64,000 nt of DNA from Shimia haliotis (GCF_900114415.1 NZ_FOSZ01000002.1:372001-436000); one strand, 5' to 3'; positions 1 through 9,417 are shown, counted from the first letter of the stretch. The notes: generated from the letters alone by a model not told the origin. Numbers and translations: made by a program.

Positions 1-298
1 CTGCGGCACGCATCAGACGCGCCATCTGCCGCGGCTGAAGCTGCCCGGATGCGCTTGCAAAATTCCGGCTTTTCTTCACTTCGACAAAGACCATCTCATT
101 GCCGTTGCGCATCACCAGATCAATTTCACCGGCTTTGCCACGCCATCGCCGTTGCGCCACAGTCATGCCAGCCGCTTCATAGTGGCGCGCGACAGAGGCC
201 TCCGCGGCCTGCCCTGCCAGATAATTCCTCTGGCCACGTCTTTGTCGGGACGGAAGAGGCGTTTGAGCCTCAGACACGTCGCGATGAAAATCAAACAC
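1..298 (-). CDS. yraN: YraN/UPF0102 family endonuclease-like protein, partial at window start
   Basis: The gene runs leftward out of the window, so its 3' end is missing. The visible part carries the family core: a GEIDLVMR stretch followed about ten residues later by VFVEVKK, the acidic and lysine residues of the restriction-endonuclease-like fold. The C-terminal visible segment (SGQLQPRQMARLMRAA) also fits the family. A stop codon lies four codons upstream of a GTG at 298, so GTG is the most likely start and no ATG is available at the N-terminus. It follows rsmI on the same strand by about 50 bp, the usual rsmI-yraN order. The cellular role of YraN is poorly established; a nucleic-acid role is only suggested by the fold. 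Confidence 0.85.
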   Translation of the reverse strand, partial: MFDFHRDVSEAQTPLPSRQRRGQRNYLAGQAAEASVARHYEAAGMTVAQRRWRGKAGEIDLVMRNGNEMVFVEVKKSRNFASASGQLQPRQMARLMRAA

Positions 299-349
299 AC
301 CAAACTCTCAACTACAAAACTCAACAACAACGCCCCAAAGGGTATCACA

Positions 350-1216
350 TCAGTCCGCCGTCTGTTTGAGTTTCAGGGCAAGTTGGTAAATTTTCCGTTT
401 ATGACCACCATACGCGTCTGCAACTTCGGCGGCTGCATCGCGCACCGAAAGCCTCTTCAGAGCCCCTATCAAAGCGGCTTCGATTTCCTCAGGACTGGCG
501 TCTTTGACCTGATTTCTCTCAATTAATACAACGATTTCTCCTTTCGGAGGAGCGTTGGCAACACTCTCGGCCAGGGTCTGCAAAGTGCCTCTCCGCACTT
601 CTTCGAATTTCTTGGTCAGCTCGCGAGCCACGGCAGCCTGCCGCTCAGCGCCAAAGACCTCCATCGCGTCAATCAACATCGCGCCGATCCGCTTGGGGGA
701 CTCATAAAACACCAGCGTGCCGGGAACGTCGGCCACCGCTTCCATAGCTGCGCGACGTGCCTTTTTCGCATTTGGCAAAAAGCCGGCAAAGAAAAACGCA
801 TCCGTCGGCAAGCCAGCAAGGCTCAGGGCTGTGACAATCGCCGATGGTCCGGGCGCGGAGGTGACCAAAAAACCCTCTTCTGCGACGGCACGGGACAGGT
901 GGTATCCGGGATCCGCAATCAACGGAGTGCCCGCCTCTGACGCATAGGCCACCGAGCGACCCTCAGCGATATGCGCCACCAACCGCGCACGGGATTTTTC
1001 TCCCGAATGGTCGTGGTAACTCACAACAGGCCGATCTCCGAGAGGCACCCCATGAATTTCCAGCAGTCGCTTCATCGACCGCGTATCTTCTGCCGCAATG
1101 ATGTCGGCTGAAGCCAAAATATCCAACGCCCGCAACGTAATGTCTCGCGCGGTCCCGATGGGTGTGGCGACAAAGTACAATCCCGGTTGCAAATGCACGA
1201 CTTGATGATTCCCCAC
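350..1216 (-). CDS. rsmI: 16S rRNA (cytidine(1402)-2'-O)-methyltransferase
   Basis: This 288-aa protein belongs to the tetrapyrrole methylase (SAM) fold family and matches RsmI, which 2'-O-methylates C1402 in the decoding centre of 16S rRNA. Diagnostic segments are the N-terminal LYFVATPIGTARDITLRAL (the usual PIGNLxD is PIGTARD here), AAEDTR, YASEAGTPLIADPGY, the SAPGPSAIVTALSLAGLPTD stretch and FYESPKR. Length is normal for the family. It is divergent from the lipoprotein gene on the right, with a shared 95-bp promoter region, and is followed by yraN. The start was chosen because the family N-terminus begins immediately after it. Confidence 0.95.
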   Translation of the reverse strand: MGNHQVVHLQPGLYFVATPIGTARDITLRALDILASADIIAAEDTRSMKRLLEIHGVPLGDRPVVSYHDHSGEKSRARLVAHIAEGRSVAYASEAGTPLIADPGYHLSRAVAEEGFLVTSAPGPSAIVTALSLAGLPTDAFFFAGFLPNAKKARRAAMEAVADVPGTLVFYESPKRIGAMLIDAMEVFGAERQAAVARELTKKFEEVRRGTLQTLAESVANAPPKGEIVVLIERNQVKDASPEEIEAALIGALKRLSVRDAAAEVADAYGGHKRKIYQLALKLKQTAD

Positions 1217-1300
1217 TGGACCCGCCCCTTCTTCCGTTTATTATCCGCGACATAACCAGAATCCGTCCGCGCCCAGCGGCCGCCCGCCAATCAGGGAATG

Positions 1301-1311
1301 GAGTTACTCCG
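1301..1311 (+). promoter_or_regulatory. Palindromic ribosome binding site of the lipoprotein gene
   Basis: GGAGTTACTCC ends directly before the ATG at 1312. Its GGAG is the Shine-Dalgarno core and its right arm ACTCC is complementary to that core. An almost identical element (GGAGTAACTCC) precedes trpS at 8207-8217. The start it points to removes 50 codons of upstream in-frame sequence that overlaps the rsmI promoter. Confidence 0.6.
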
Positions 1312-2478
1312 ATGTTGTCTTTGTTTAAACCCGCCCGCCGGTTTGTAAAAGGGGCGGTTCTCGGACTGTCTGCACTCACGTTGCTGGCCTGTGTGCCCGG
1401 AGGCGGCGGGCCGACCATCGCCACCAACAAACCGGTTCCTGTGGCGCTCCTTGTTCCAAAAGGCAGCAGCAATTCCGGCGACGCCGTACTGGCGCAAAGC
1501 CTCGAGAATGCTGCAAAGCTGGCCATTGCCGATCTCGACGGTGTGCAGATCGACCTGCGGGTTTATCCGACAGCCGGCGACCCGGCGACGGCGCAGGCTT
1601 CGGCGGTTCAGGCGGTCGATGAAGGGGCCAAAATCATCATCGGTCCGGTCTTCGCCGAGGCCGCCAATGCTGCGGCCAAAGCCGTTGCGGGGCGCAACAT
1701 CAACGTGATGTCGTTCTCCAACAACACCTCCGTCGCCGGCGGCAATCTTTTTGTTCTGGGTCCGACCTTTAACAACACCGCCAACCGGTTGGTGAGCTTC
1801 TCCAAAGCCAACGGCAAACCCCGTATTATGGTTGTCCATGCCGACAACGCGTCCGGCACTCAGGGCAAGGCCGCTATCGAAGTCGCAATCTCGCAACAAG
1901 GTGCGCAGCCGGCAGGCTCCGTCAGCTATCAATTCTCGCAAGAAGGCGTGATTGCGGCGGTGTCGCAGATCAAGCTGACCGCCGACAACAACGATGTGGA
2001 TGCGATCTTTCTGACCTCAAACACATCGGGCGCGCTGCCGTTGATGTCGCAACTCCTGCCCGAGGCAGGCCTCAGCCCCAACAACACACAGTTCATCGGT
2101 CTGACCCGCTGGGATATCCCGTCGCAGACACTGGAACTCCCAGGGGTGCAAAACGGCTGGTTCGCCTTGCCAAACCCGACGCTCACAGAACAATTCCAAA
2201 GCCGCTACGCGCAGGCTTACGGCGGCCTGCCGCACCCGATCGGTGGATTGGCTTATGATGGCATTGCGGCGATTGGCGCACTGGTCAAGGCCGGTAAATC
2301 CGACGCATTGACGACCAGTGCGCTGACCCAGAGCGCAGGTTTTCAGGGCGTGAACGGCATCTTCCGCTTGCTCGCTGATGGTACGAATGAACGCGGGCTG
2401 GCCGTGGCCACAATCCGCGACAAAAAGGTGGTGATCATTGACCCAGCCCCGCAACGTTTCGGAGGCGCAGGCCTCTGA
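1312..2478 (+). CDS. Penicillin-binding protein activator (LpoA/LppC-type lipoprotein)
   Basis: The predicted 388-aa protein starts with a lipoprotein signal: basic KPARRFVKG, a hydrophobic run, and the lipobox LLAC with the lipidated Cys near residue 25. The mature part has the type I periplasmic-binding (leucine-binding-like) fold seen in LpoA/LppC proteins, with recognisable segments VALLVPKGSSNSGDAVLAQS and IIGPVFAEAANAAAKAV. In E. coli LpoA activates PBP1A from the outer membrane; the same role is inferred here. It opens the run with glnD (41-bp overlap) and murJ, the last also a peptidoglycan gene. The reading frame is open further upstream, but the lipoprotein signal and ribosome site fix the ATG at 1312. 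Confidence 0.85.
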   Translation: MLSLFKPARRFVKGAVLGLSALTLLACVPGGGGPTIATNKPVPVALLVPKGSSNSGDAVLAQSLENAAKLAIADLDGVQIDLRVYPTAGDPATAQASAVQAVDEGAKIIIGPVFAEAANAAAKAVAGRNINVMSFSNNTSVAGGNLFVLGPTFNNTANRLVSFSKANGKPRIMVVHADNASGTQGKAAIEVAISQQGAQPAGSVSYQFSQEGVIAAVSQIKLTADNNDVDAIFLTSNTSGALPLMSQLLPEAGLSPNNTQFIGLTRWDIPSQTLELPGVQNGWFALPNPTLTEQFQSRYAQAYGGLPHPIGGLAYDGIAAIGALVKAGKSDALTTSALTQSAGFQGVNGIFRLLADGTNERGLAVATIRDKKVVIIDPAPQRFGGAGL

Positions 2479-5245
2479 GGTCCACGCCATTTTTCCGGCC
2501 GAGCCCTCGGCCGGTCTGATCCGCCCGGCTGACGAAATTTTCGACCGCGCGGCCGTGACTGCGGAAATCGAAGCGATTTTCGCACAGACCGGAGACGACG
2601 GGCGACGCGGTGATGTCGTCAAAGTCCTTGCGGCCCGTCGCAAGGACGCGATGGCGGCGATCGCTGACGCCTTTCGCGATGACCCCTGGGCGGCGCGTGC
2701 AATGACACGCTCCTACACCTGGCTCACTGACTGTCTGGTCAGCTGCGCCTATCATGTTGCCACAGAACGGTTGCATCCGCTTTCGACCCCGACCGAAGCG
2801 GAGCGCCTGTCGCTGCTCGCCGTCGGCGGTTACGGACGTGGCGAGATGGCGCCGCAATCAGACGTCGATCTGCTGTTTCTGACGCCTTACAAGATCACCC
2901 CTTGGGCGGAGAGCGTGATTGAATCCATGCTCTACATTCTCTGGGATCTTCGCCTAAAGGTCGGCCATGCATCGCGTACCGTGCGCGATTGCCTGCGTCT
3001 GGGGCGCGAAGATTTCACGATCCGCACTGCCCTTCTTGAGCACCGATTTCTACGCGGGCATGTGCCCTTGGCGGAGGAACTTGCCGAGCGGCTCGAAGAA
3101 GAACTCTTCAAAGGCACCGAGCGCGAATTCATCGACGCCAAACTCGAAGAACGCGACAACCGGCATCTGAAACAGGGCCAGCGATATGTTGTTGAGCCCA
3201 ACGTCAAAGAAGGCAAAGGCGGTCTGCGCGACCTGCAGTCTCTCTTTTGGATCGCAAAATACGTCTATCATGTCTCTGACGTTCGTGAGCTGGTGGCGCT
3301 TGAGGTGCTGCTTGAGGATGAACTGGAACGGTTCGTATCCGCCGAAGACTTTCTCTGGGCGGTGCGCGGCCACCTGCACCTGATTGCCGGACGCCCTTCA
3401 GAAACCCTATCTTTTGATGTTCAGGTCGAAGTTGCCGATGCGCTTGGCTACCAGGATCGCGGCGGGCGCCGTGGCGTGGAGCACTTCATGCAGGACTTCT
3501 TCCGCCATGCCACATCGGTGGGGGATCTGACACGCATCATTCTGACCAAACTCGAAGCGGATCACGCCAAATCCGCGCCGTTGATGGAGCGTATCTTCCG
3601 CCGCCGCCGGCGCGTAAAATCCGGCTATCAGGTGATCCACAACCGCCTCGCGGTGGCCGATGACGCGACCTTCCTAACCGACCCACTCAACCTTCTGCGC
3701 CTCTTCGAAGAAGGATTGCGCACCGGCATGTTGATTCACCCCGACGCCATGCGGCTGGTGACAGCCAATCTGCATTTGATCGACGACGACATGCGGGCCA
3801 ACAAGGAAGCCCGCCGGATTTTTCTGGATCTGCTGCTCAAACACGGCAACCCCGAACGCGCCCTGCGCCGGATGAACGAACTGGGCGTTCTGGCTGCATT
3901 TATTCCGGAATTTGAGCCCATCGTGGCGATGATGCAGTTCAACATGTATCATTCCTACACGGTGGACGAGCACACAATTCAGGTGATCGCCAACTTTACC
4001 CACATCGAAAAAGAAGAACTTCAGGACGAGCTGCCGCTCAGTTCCGAAATCTTGAAAACCGGCATCAACCGAAAGGTTCTGATGGTTGCCATGCTGCTGC
4101 ATGACATCGGCAAGGGCCGCGACATCGACCACTCGGTGCTTGGCGCACAGATCGCCCGCAAGGTCGCCCCGCGTCTTGGCTTGAACAAATCCGAGGTCGA
4201 AACCGTGGAATGGCTGGTGCGGTATCACCTACTGATGTCGGACATGGCGCAGAAACGCGACATCGCAGATCCCCGCACCGTGCGCGATTTTGCCAAGGCG
4301 GTGAAAACCGTGGATCGCCTCAACCTGCTGACAGTTTTGACGGTTTGTGACATTCGCGGCGTTGGACCGGACACATGGAACAACTGGAAAGCCGTCTTGC
4401 TGCGTGCTTTGCACGGCCAAACCAAACTGGCCCTCGAAGACGGAATGGAATCCATCACCCGCGAAAATCGCGGCGCGAAGGCCAAAAAGACGCTTCGCGA
4501 GGAATTGTCCGACTGGCCAGCCAAGGACATCAAGAAAGAAACCGGCCGACACTATGACCCTTATTGGCAGGGTTTGCACATCACCGCACACAAGGTCTTT
4601 GCCGAACTTTTGCGGGGCATTCCTGACGATGAAATCCGCATCGATCTGCATCCAGATGACGATCGAGACGCAACCCGCGTCTGCTTTGCCATGGCCGACC
4701 ATCCGGGCATTTTTTCGCGCATGTGCGGCGCGCTCGCCTTGGTCGGGGCCAACATCGTTGATGCGCGGACGTTCACATCCAAAGACGGATTTGCCACAGC
4801 CGCCTTCTGGATTCAGGATGCCGAGGGCAAGCCGTATGAATCCGGTCGTCTGCCAAGATTGCGCCAGATGATCGAGAAAACTCTCAAGGGCGAGGTTGTC
4901 ACACGCGACGCGATGCGCAGCCGCGACGTGATCAAAAAGCGCGAGCGCGCCTTTAAGGTGCCCACAACAATTGCTTTTGATAACGAAGGGTCGGAAATCT
5001 ATACGATCATCGAAGTCGACACCCGAGACCGGCCGGGCCTGTTGTTCGACCTCACGCGCACATTGGCGAATTCCAACGTCTATATCGCCTCTGCGGTGAT
5101 CGCCACATATGGCGAACAGGTTGTCGATGCCTTCTATGTCAAAGACATGTTTGGCCTCAAATTCCACTCTGAAAGCAAGCAAAAGACACTGGAAAAACGC
5201 CTGCGCGAAGCCATTGAACAAGGTGTGGAAAGGGCAACCGCTTGA
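2438..5245 (+). CDS. glnD: Bifunctional uridylyltransferase/uridylyl-removing enzyme (PII protein)
   Basis: GlnD senses glutamine and adds or removes UMP on the PII signal proteins, setting nitrogen regulation. The 935-aa product has the full domain order: nucleotidyltransferase with GGYGRGEM (residues 130-137) and SDVD (141-144), the PII-uridylyltransferase segment with EPNVKEGKGGLRDLQ, the HD hydrolase domain with LLHDIGKG near residue 555, then two ACT domains starting near 748 and 858 (ACT2 contains EVDTRDRPGLLFDLTR). The start is a TTG that overlaps the preceding lipoprotein gene by 41 bp. No in-frame ATG or GTG lies close by, and the residues just after it (LIRPADEIFD) fit the family N-terminus. 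The stop overlaps the TTG start of murJ. Confidence 0.95.
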   Translation: MTQPRNVSEAQASEVHAIFPAEPSAGLIRPADEIFDRAAVTAEIEAIFAQTGDDGRRGDVVKVLAARRKDAMAAIADAFRDDPWAARAMTRSYTWLTDCLVSCAYHVATERLHPLSTPTEAERLSLLAVGGYGRGEMAPQSDVDLLFLTPYKITPWAESVIESMLYILWDLRLKVGHASRTVRDCLRLGREDFTIRTALLEHRFLRGHVPLAEELAERLEEELFKGTEREFIDAKLEERDNRHLKQGQRYVVEPNVKEGKGGLRDLQSLFWIAKYVYHVSDVRELVALEVLLEDELERFVSAEDFLWAVRGHLHLIAGRPSETLSFDVQVEVADALGYQDRGGRRGVEHFMQDFFRHATSVGDLTRIILTKLEADHAKSAPLMERIFRRRRRVKSGYQVIHNRLAVADDATFLTDPLNLLRLFEEGLRTGMLIHPDAMRLVTANLHLIDDDMRANKEARRIFLDLLLKHGNPERALRRMNELGVLAAFIPEFEPIVAMMQFNMYHSYTVDEHTIQVIANFTHIEKEELQDELPLSSEILKTGINRKVLMVAMLLHDIGKGRDIDHSVLGAQIARKVAPRLGLNKSEVETVEWLVRYHLLMSDMAQKRDIADPRTVRDFAKAVKTVDRLNLLTVLTVCDIRGVGPDTWNNWKAVLLRALHGQTKLALEDGMESITRENRGAKAKKTLREELSDWPAKDIKKETGRHYDPYWQGLHITAHKVFAELLRGIPDDEIRIDLHPDDDRDATRVCFAMADHPGIFSRMCGALALVGANIVDARTFTSKDGFATAAFWIQDAEGKPYESGRLPRLRQMIEKTLKGEVVTRDAMRSRDVIKKRERAFKVPTTIAFDNEGSEIYTIIEVDTRDRPGLLFDLTRTLANSNVYIASAVIATYGEQVVDAFYVKDMFGLKFHSESKQKTLEKRLREAIEQGVERATA

Positions 5246-6786
5246 AGCCGATCCGTCTGATACGTGGTTTCCTGACCGTTGGCTTCTGGACATTGATGAG
5301 CCGCATTCTCGGCTTTGTCCGAGAAATTCTGTTGCTCAGCTACCTCGGCCCCGGCCCTGTGATGGACGCTTTTGTTGCAGCCTTTCGCTTGCCTAATATG
5401 TTCCGCCGCTTCTTTGCCGAGGGCGCGTTTAACGCCGCGTTCGTACCGATGTATTCCAAGAAATACGAGGCCGGCGAAGACCCCGACGGATTTGCCAGCG
5501 ATGCCTTCTCGTGGCTGACTTTGGTGGTACTCACTTTGACGGGGCTGGCGATGGTCTTCATGCCGGCGCTGGTCTGGGCCACTGCCGAGGGGTTTTGGGG
5601 CGATCAACGCTTTGACATGACCGTCGGTTATGGCCGCATCGTCTTTCCTTACATCGTTTTCATGTCGCTCGCGGCGCTGTTTTCCGGTGTGCTCAACGCC
5701 CGCGGCCACTTTGCTGCCGCAGCCGCAGCACCGACGCTCCTGAACATTATGGTGATTCCTGCGCTGGTTCTTGGCGATCTGTTTGGCGAAACCGTGGTTT
5801 ATTGGCTGCTTTGGACCATCCCTGCCGCAGGTGTGGCGCAACTTGCGCTGGTCTGGTTCGCGGCCTATCGCGCCGGCGCGCGGATTTGCCTGCGCATACC
5901 TCGGCCATCCGCCGACATGGGCAAAATGGTCACAGTCGCCTTTCCCGCCGCGCTGGCCTCAGGGGTGATGCAAATCAACCTCGTCGTAGGCCAGATCGTC
6001 GCCTCCGCCAACGAAGGCGCGGTCAGCTGGCTCTATGCCGCAGACAGGTTGTACCAATTGCCTTTGGGGGTGATTGGCATCGCGGTCGGCATTGTGCTGT
6101 TGCCCGAACTCTCTCGTCGCCTCAAAGCAGACGACACCGAGGGCGCACAGGACGCTTTCTCCCGCGCCACCGAATTCGCGATGTTTCTGACAATTCCCTG
6201 CGCGGTGGCATTTCTCGTTGTTCCCCTGCCCATCGTTTCCGTGCTGTTTGAGCGCGGCGAGACAGGCGCAGACGACAGCGCTGCCATCGCTGTCGCCTTG
6301 TCGATCTACGCCATCGGCCTGCCGGCTTTTGTCCTGCAAAAACTCCTGCAGCCGCTCTACTTCGCTCGGCATGACACACGATCGCCGTTCCGGTTTGCGG
6401 TTTGGGCAATGGTGGTGAACGCTGGACTATCCTTTGGCCTTGCGCCTTTTATCGAATGGCTCGCACCAGCGATCGCTGCAACGGTGGCAGCTTGGGTCAT
6501 GATCGCTCAGCTGGGCTGGGGTGCGCGCAAATTCGGAAAAACCGCCAAGTTCGACGCCCGGTTGCGCAAACGCCTATGGCGCATCGTCGCCTGCAGCGTC
6601 GTCATGGGTGCGGCGCTTTGGTGGCTCTGGATCGCGTTGATCCCATGGCTCGGCAGCCCGGGCTGGCGCTATATCGCTCTGACCGTACTGGTTGCGGGAG
6701 GTGCGGCGGTCTATTTCGCAATGGCCCGTCTTATCGGGGCATTCTCCAAATCCGACCTGAAACAGGCCGCGCGTCGACGCGGCTAA
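5242..6786 (+). CDS. murJ: Lipid II flippase MurJ (MviN)
   Basis: This 514-aa polytopic membrane protein is the MurJ/MviN flippase that moves lipid II across the inner membrane for peptidoglycan synthesis. The N-terminus (RILGFVREILLLSYLG and the RLPNMFRRFFAEGAFNAAFVP signature) is characteristic, and about 14 hydrophobic segments are spread over the length, as expected. The start is TTG in a TTGA overlap with the glnD stop, so translation is probably coupled to glnD. Length agrees with the family. Together with the PBP-activator gene two positions upstream it makes this a mixed nitrogen-sensing and cell-wall run. Confidence 0.95.
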   Translation: MKPIRLIRGFLTVGFWTLMSRILGFVREILLLSYLGPGPVMDAFVAAFRLPNMFRRFFAEGAFNAAFVPMYSKKYEAGEDPDGFASDAFSWLTLVVLTLTGLAMVFMPALVWATAEGFWGDQRFDMTVGYGRIVFPYIVFMSLAALFSGVLNARGHFAAAAAAPTLLNIMVIPALVLGDLFGETVVYWLLWTIPAAGVAQLALVWFAAYRAGARICLRIPRPSADMGKMVTVAFPAALASGVMQINLVVGQIVASANEGAVSWLYAADRLYQLPLGVIGIAVGIVLLPELSRRLKADDTEGAQDAFSRATEFAMFLTIPCAVAFLVVPLPIVSVLFERGETGADDSAAIAVALSIYAIGLPAFVLQKLLQPLYFARHDTRSPFRFAVWAMVVNAGLSFGLAPFIEWLAPAIAATVAAWVMIAQLGWGARKFGKTAKFDARLRKRLWRIVACSVVMGAALWWLWIALIPWLGSPGWRYIALTVLVAGGAAVYFAMARLIGAFSKSDLKQAARRRG

Positions 6787-6895
6787 AAGGCGGACATCTT
6801 ACAAAAATCATTGCCAGTGCCCCCCATTCCGACTTTACATCGTGGCATTCAGATATTCGGCGAACAAACAGCCGACATCACAAGGGGAAAGTGTA

Positions 6896-7414
6896 ATGAA
6901 TTGGATTCTCATGCTGATTATCGGCATTTTATCGGTCGCTCTGGGCGGCCTAGCACTCGCCAACCCGTTTGGCGCTTCGGTCACAGCCACCTTCATCGCG
7001 GGCTGGAGTTTTGTTTTTCTCGGGGCTGTTCAGGTCATCGCGTCCTTCTCGGCGCCAAGCACCGGAGCCAAGGTTTTTGGCGTTATCTTCGGCCTGATCG
7101 CCCTCGCAATCGGCATCAACATCCTGCAGGAACCCCTCAAGGGCATGCTGACCCTGACCTTTGTCGCCGGCATCATGTTTCTGGCCTCCGGCATCACTAA
7201 GGCGTGGTTTGGCTTTTCCGGTGCAGAAGGCACCCCACGCCTTGCGCTTTTCCTTTCGGCGCTTGTGTCAATGGCCCTTGGAGCCATGGTTCTGTCCAAC
7301 TTCCCGCAATCCGCAGCGGTTATTCTCGGCGTGTTGCTGGCCGTGGAACTGATCTCTAACGGCATAAGCGCAATCGCCTTGGCGGTGATGACCAAAGACA
7401 TAGATCAGGCCTGA
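6896..7414 (+). CDS. HdeD family membrane protein (DUF308)
   Basis: A 172-aa protein made almost entirely of about six membrane segments with the short internal repeats typical of HdeD/DUF308 proteins (for example GWSFVFLGAVQVIASF and its counterpart VAGIMFLASGITKAWF). The E. coli relative HdeD is linked to acid resistance; whether that applies here is unknown. The ATG at 6896 is preceded by AGGGGAAAG. It lies 109 bp downstream of murJ, so it may have its own promoter, and it converges with the rhomboid-like gene with a 10-bp gap. Confidence 0.85.
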   Translation: MNWILMLIIGILSVALGGLALANPFGASVTATFIAGWSFVFLGAVQVIASFSAPSTGAKVFGVIFGLIALAIGINILQEPLKGMLTLTFVAGIMFLASGITKAWFGFSGAEGTPRLALFLSALVSMALGAMVLSNFPQSAAVILGVLLAVELISNGISAIALAVMTKDIDQA

Positions 7415-7424
7415 CCAGCTCAAA

Positions 7425-8111
7425 TCACTGGCGGCGGATACGCTCGCGTATCCGCTGCCAACCTCCCGGCACCAGCAAAAAGCTCATCAAAAAGCCTGCG
7501 GCAAAGCCGAACACATCGGCCACCCAATCCGGATTGCCGCCAAACACCAGCCCGAACACCAGCTGGATCGCGACGAGCATCCCGATCAGGGAAAACGCCC
7601 GCACCTGCGGCGCACCCAGCACCCCAAGCTGTACCCACATCAAAAATGTATACGCCCCGATCAGCCCGTAAACGCCGGGATAGCTGCCAACAAGCGGCTC
7701 CGGTGTATCGAGGATCAACGCGTATGCCAGCGCCCCGATGACGCCAGAGCCAATGAAGACAACCAGTGTTGCAAGTTGCGAGAACACCTCGCCCACCATC
7801 TTGCCAATCGCCAGCAAAAGCACGCCACCAAACAAGGCATGGGTGAAATTGTAGTGCACAAACAAATAGGTGACGAACCGCTTCACATGCTCCAGAGGCC
7901 AACTGCCAGTGGCCAGCATCCAATCAAAGATTTCCGCCGAAAATGCGTATTGCTGCATGCCAGACAGGCGCCAGCCAACTGCACTCGGCCCGCCAATCAG
8001 CCCCTGCGACCCCGCCCAGAACGCGGCCTCAACGCCGACCAACAACAAAAACAGCGCCACAACAACGGGTGGAAGCGGATTAACCGGACTCTGATCATCG
8101 GGATGGCTCAT
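7425..8111 (-). CDS. Rhomboid-family membrane protein, probably catalytically inactive
   Basis: The 228-aa product has the rhomboid six-helix layout, with [11 protein letters not shown] matching the H-x4-H segment of helix 2 and a GLIGAY-type helix 4. The catalytic residues are missing. The Gly-x-Ser-Gly motif reads GSYPG, placing Tyr where the nucleophile Ser should be. The helix 6 His-Gly-Gly motif reads DVFGF, with no His. The helix 2 Asn is Gly. It is therefore likely a pseudoprotease, comparable in principle to iRhoms. The ATG at 8111 has AAGGAA upstream; a longer upstream frame adds only non-family residues. It is divergent from trpS and convergent with the HdeD-like gene. The substrate or partner is unknown. 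Confidence 0.8.
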   Translation of the reverse strand: MSHPDDQSPVNPLPPVVVALFLLLVGVEAAFWAGSQGLIGGPSAVGWRLSGMQQYAFSAEIFDWMLATGSWPLEHVKRFVTYLFVHYNFTHALFGGVLLLAIGKMVGEVFSQLATLVVFIGSGVIGALAYALILDTPEPLVGSYPGVYGLIGAYTFLMWVQLGVLGAPQVRAFSLIGMLVAIQLVFGLVFGGNPDWVADVFGFAAGFLMSFLLVPGGWQRIRERIRRQ

Positions 8112-8206
8112 ATGGCACGTTCCTTCTTGTTCCCCATGGCCCCGCGCATGACTTCTTGACGGGGTATTGCGCCCTGAGTAAGGCAAGCAAACCTATTAAT
8201 CCAGAC

Positions 8207-8217
8207 GGAGTAACTCC
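8207..8217 (+). promoter_or_regulatory. Palindromic ribosome binding site of trpS
   Basis: GGAGTAACTCC ends one base before the trpS ATG at 8219. It is the reverse complement of the element before the PBP-activator gene (1301-1311). It decides the start against an upstream in-frame ATG at 8156. Confidence 0.6.
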
Positions 8218-8218
8218 C

Positions 8219-9256
8219 ATGACTGAGGCGGTCCAAACGTCCTCCACCTTTACCCCACGCGTCTTTTCCGGGATCCAACCCTCGGGCGGCCTGACGCTGG
8301 GCAATTATCTCGGCGCGATGAAGCGCTTTGTCGACATGCAAGAGGCCGGCACGCACGAGACCGTGTATTGCATGGTTGACCTGCATGCGATCACCGTCTG
8401 GCAAGACCCCGACAAGCTGCGCCGCGCCACCCGCGAACTCTGCGCCGGTTTCATCGCGGCAGGCATTGATCCGGCCAAGTCGATCCTCTTTAACCAGTCC
8501 GCCGTGCCCGAGCACGCGCAACTGGCATGGATCTTCAACTGCGTCGCCCGCATGGGCTGGATGCAGCGCATGACCCAATGGAAAGACAAAGCTGGTAAGA
8601 ACGCGCAAAACGCATCTCTGGGTCTGTTTGCCTACCCCGCCCTGATGGCAGCAGACATCCTGATTTACCATGCCACCCATGTGCCGGTGGGCGAGGACCA
8701 GAAGCAGCACCTCGAGTTGACCCGCGATGTTGCGATCAAGTTCAACCACGACTACGGCGTGGACTTCTTCCCTGTCACCGAGCCGGTGATCGAGGGCGCA
8801 GCGACGCGCGTGATGTCGTTCCGCGATGGCACCAAAAAGATGTCCAAGTCCGACCCGTCGGATGCGTCTCGCATCAACATGACTGATGACGCCGACACCA
8901 TCGCCAAGAAAATCCGCAAAGCCAAAACCGATCCGGAGGCGTTGCCATCGGAGGTCAAAGGGCTCGAAGAACGTCCCGAGGCCCGCAATCTGGTGAACAT
9001 CTACGCGGGCCTGTCCGGCCTCACCGTCGATCAGGTTCTGGCGGACGTCGGCGGCAAACAGTTCTCTGAGTTCAAACCGATGCTGTCGGAACTGGCGGTC
9101 GCCAAACTCGCGCCAATCAGCACCGAAATGGCCCGCCTGATGCAGGAACAGGACGAGATCGACAAAATCCTTGCCCAAGGCGCAGGCCAGGCCCGCGAAA
9201 TCGCCGCGCCGATCCTGAAAAAAACCTACGAGATCGTTGGAATGGTCGGGGCGTAA
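8219..9256 (+). CDS. trpS: Tryptophan--tRNA ligase
   Basis: The 345-aa class I aminoacyl-tRNA synthetase charges tRNA(Trp). It begins with the family N-terminus [20 protein letters not shown], which holds the HIGH-equivalent (TLGN). It carries [13 protein letters not shown] for tryptophan and ATP binding and the KMSKS loop as [15 protein letters not shown]. Length is normal. The start at 8219 is chosen because a strong GGAG site precedes it and the extra 21 codons upstream are unrelated to the family. It is a monocistronic gene: divergent from the rhomboid-like gene and closed by a clear terminator at 9282-9314. Confidence 0.97.
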   Translation: MTEAVQTSSTFTPRVFSGIQPSGGLTLGNYLGAMKRFVDMQEAGTHETVYCMVDLHAITVWQDPDKLRRATRELCAGFIAAGIDPAKSILFNQSAVPEHAQLAWIFNCVARMGWMQRMTQWKDKAGKNAQNASLGLFAYPALMAADILIYHATHVPVGEDQKQHLELTRDVAIKFNHDYGVDFFPVTEPVIEGAATRVMSFRDGTKKMSKSDPSDASRINMTDDADTIAKKIRKAKTDPEALPSEVKGLEERPEARNLVNIYAGLSGLTVDQVLADVGGKQFSEFKPMLSELAVAKLAPISTEMARLMQEQDEIDKILAQGAGQAREIAAPILKKTYEIVGMVGA

Positions 9257-9281
9257 GTCACCTGCCATTCAATCCATCAGC

Positions 9282-9314
9282 AAAGCCCTGCCCCTTCGTG
9301 GCGGGGCTTTTTTA
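9282..9314 (+). terminator. Rho-independent terminator of trpS
   Basis: An 11-bp stem (AAAGCCCTGCC against GGCGGGGCTTT, one T-G wobble) with a 7-nt loop, followed by a run of Ts, 25 bp after the trpS stop. Confidence 0.9.
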
Positions 9315-9417
9315 TCTTCAAATGTCAGCTGTGCGGACAAAGTTGCCAGTCGCACAGAAGGACGAGGCCCCCGATTCCTGCGTAAACCTGCCGTCGGGCG
9401 AATTCGCGCAAGGTCTG

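Noticed and set aside
1162-1311. Upstream extension of the PBP-activator gene
   Set aside because: The lipoprotein signal and GGAG site place the start at 1312; the extension covers the divergent promoter.
7425-8111. Active rhomboid serine protease
   Set aside because: Ser, His and Asn of the active site are all replaced.
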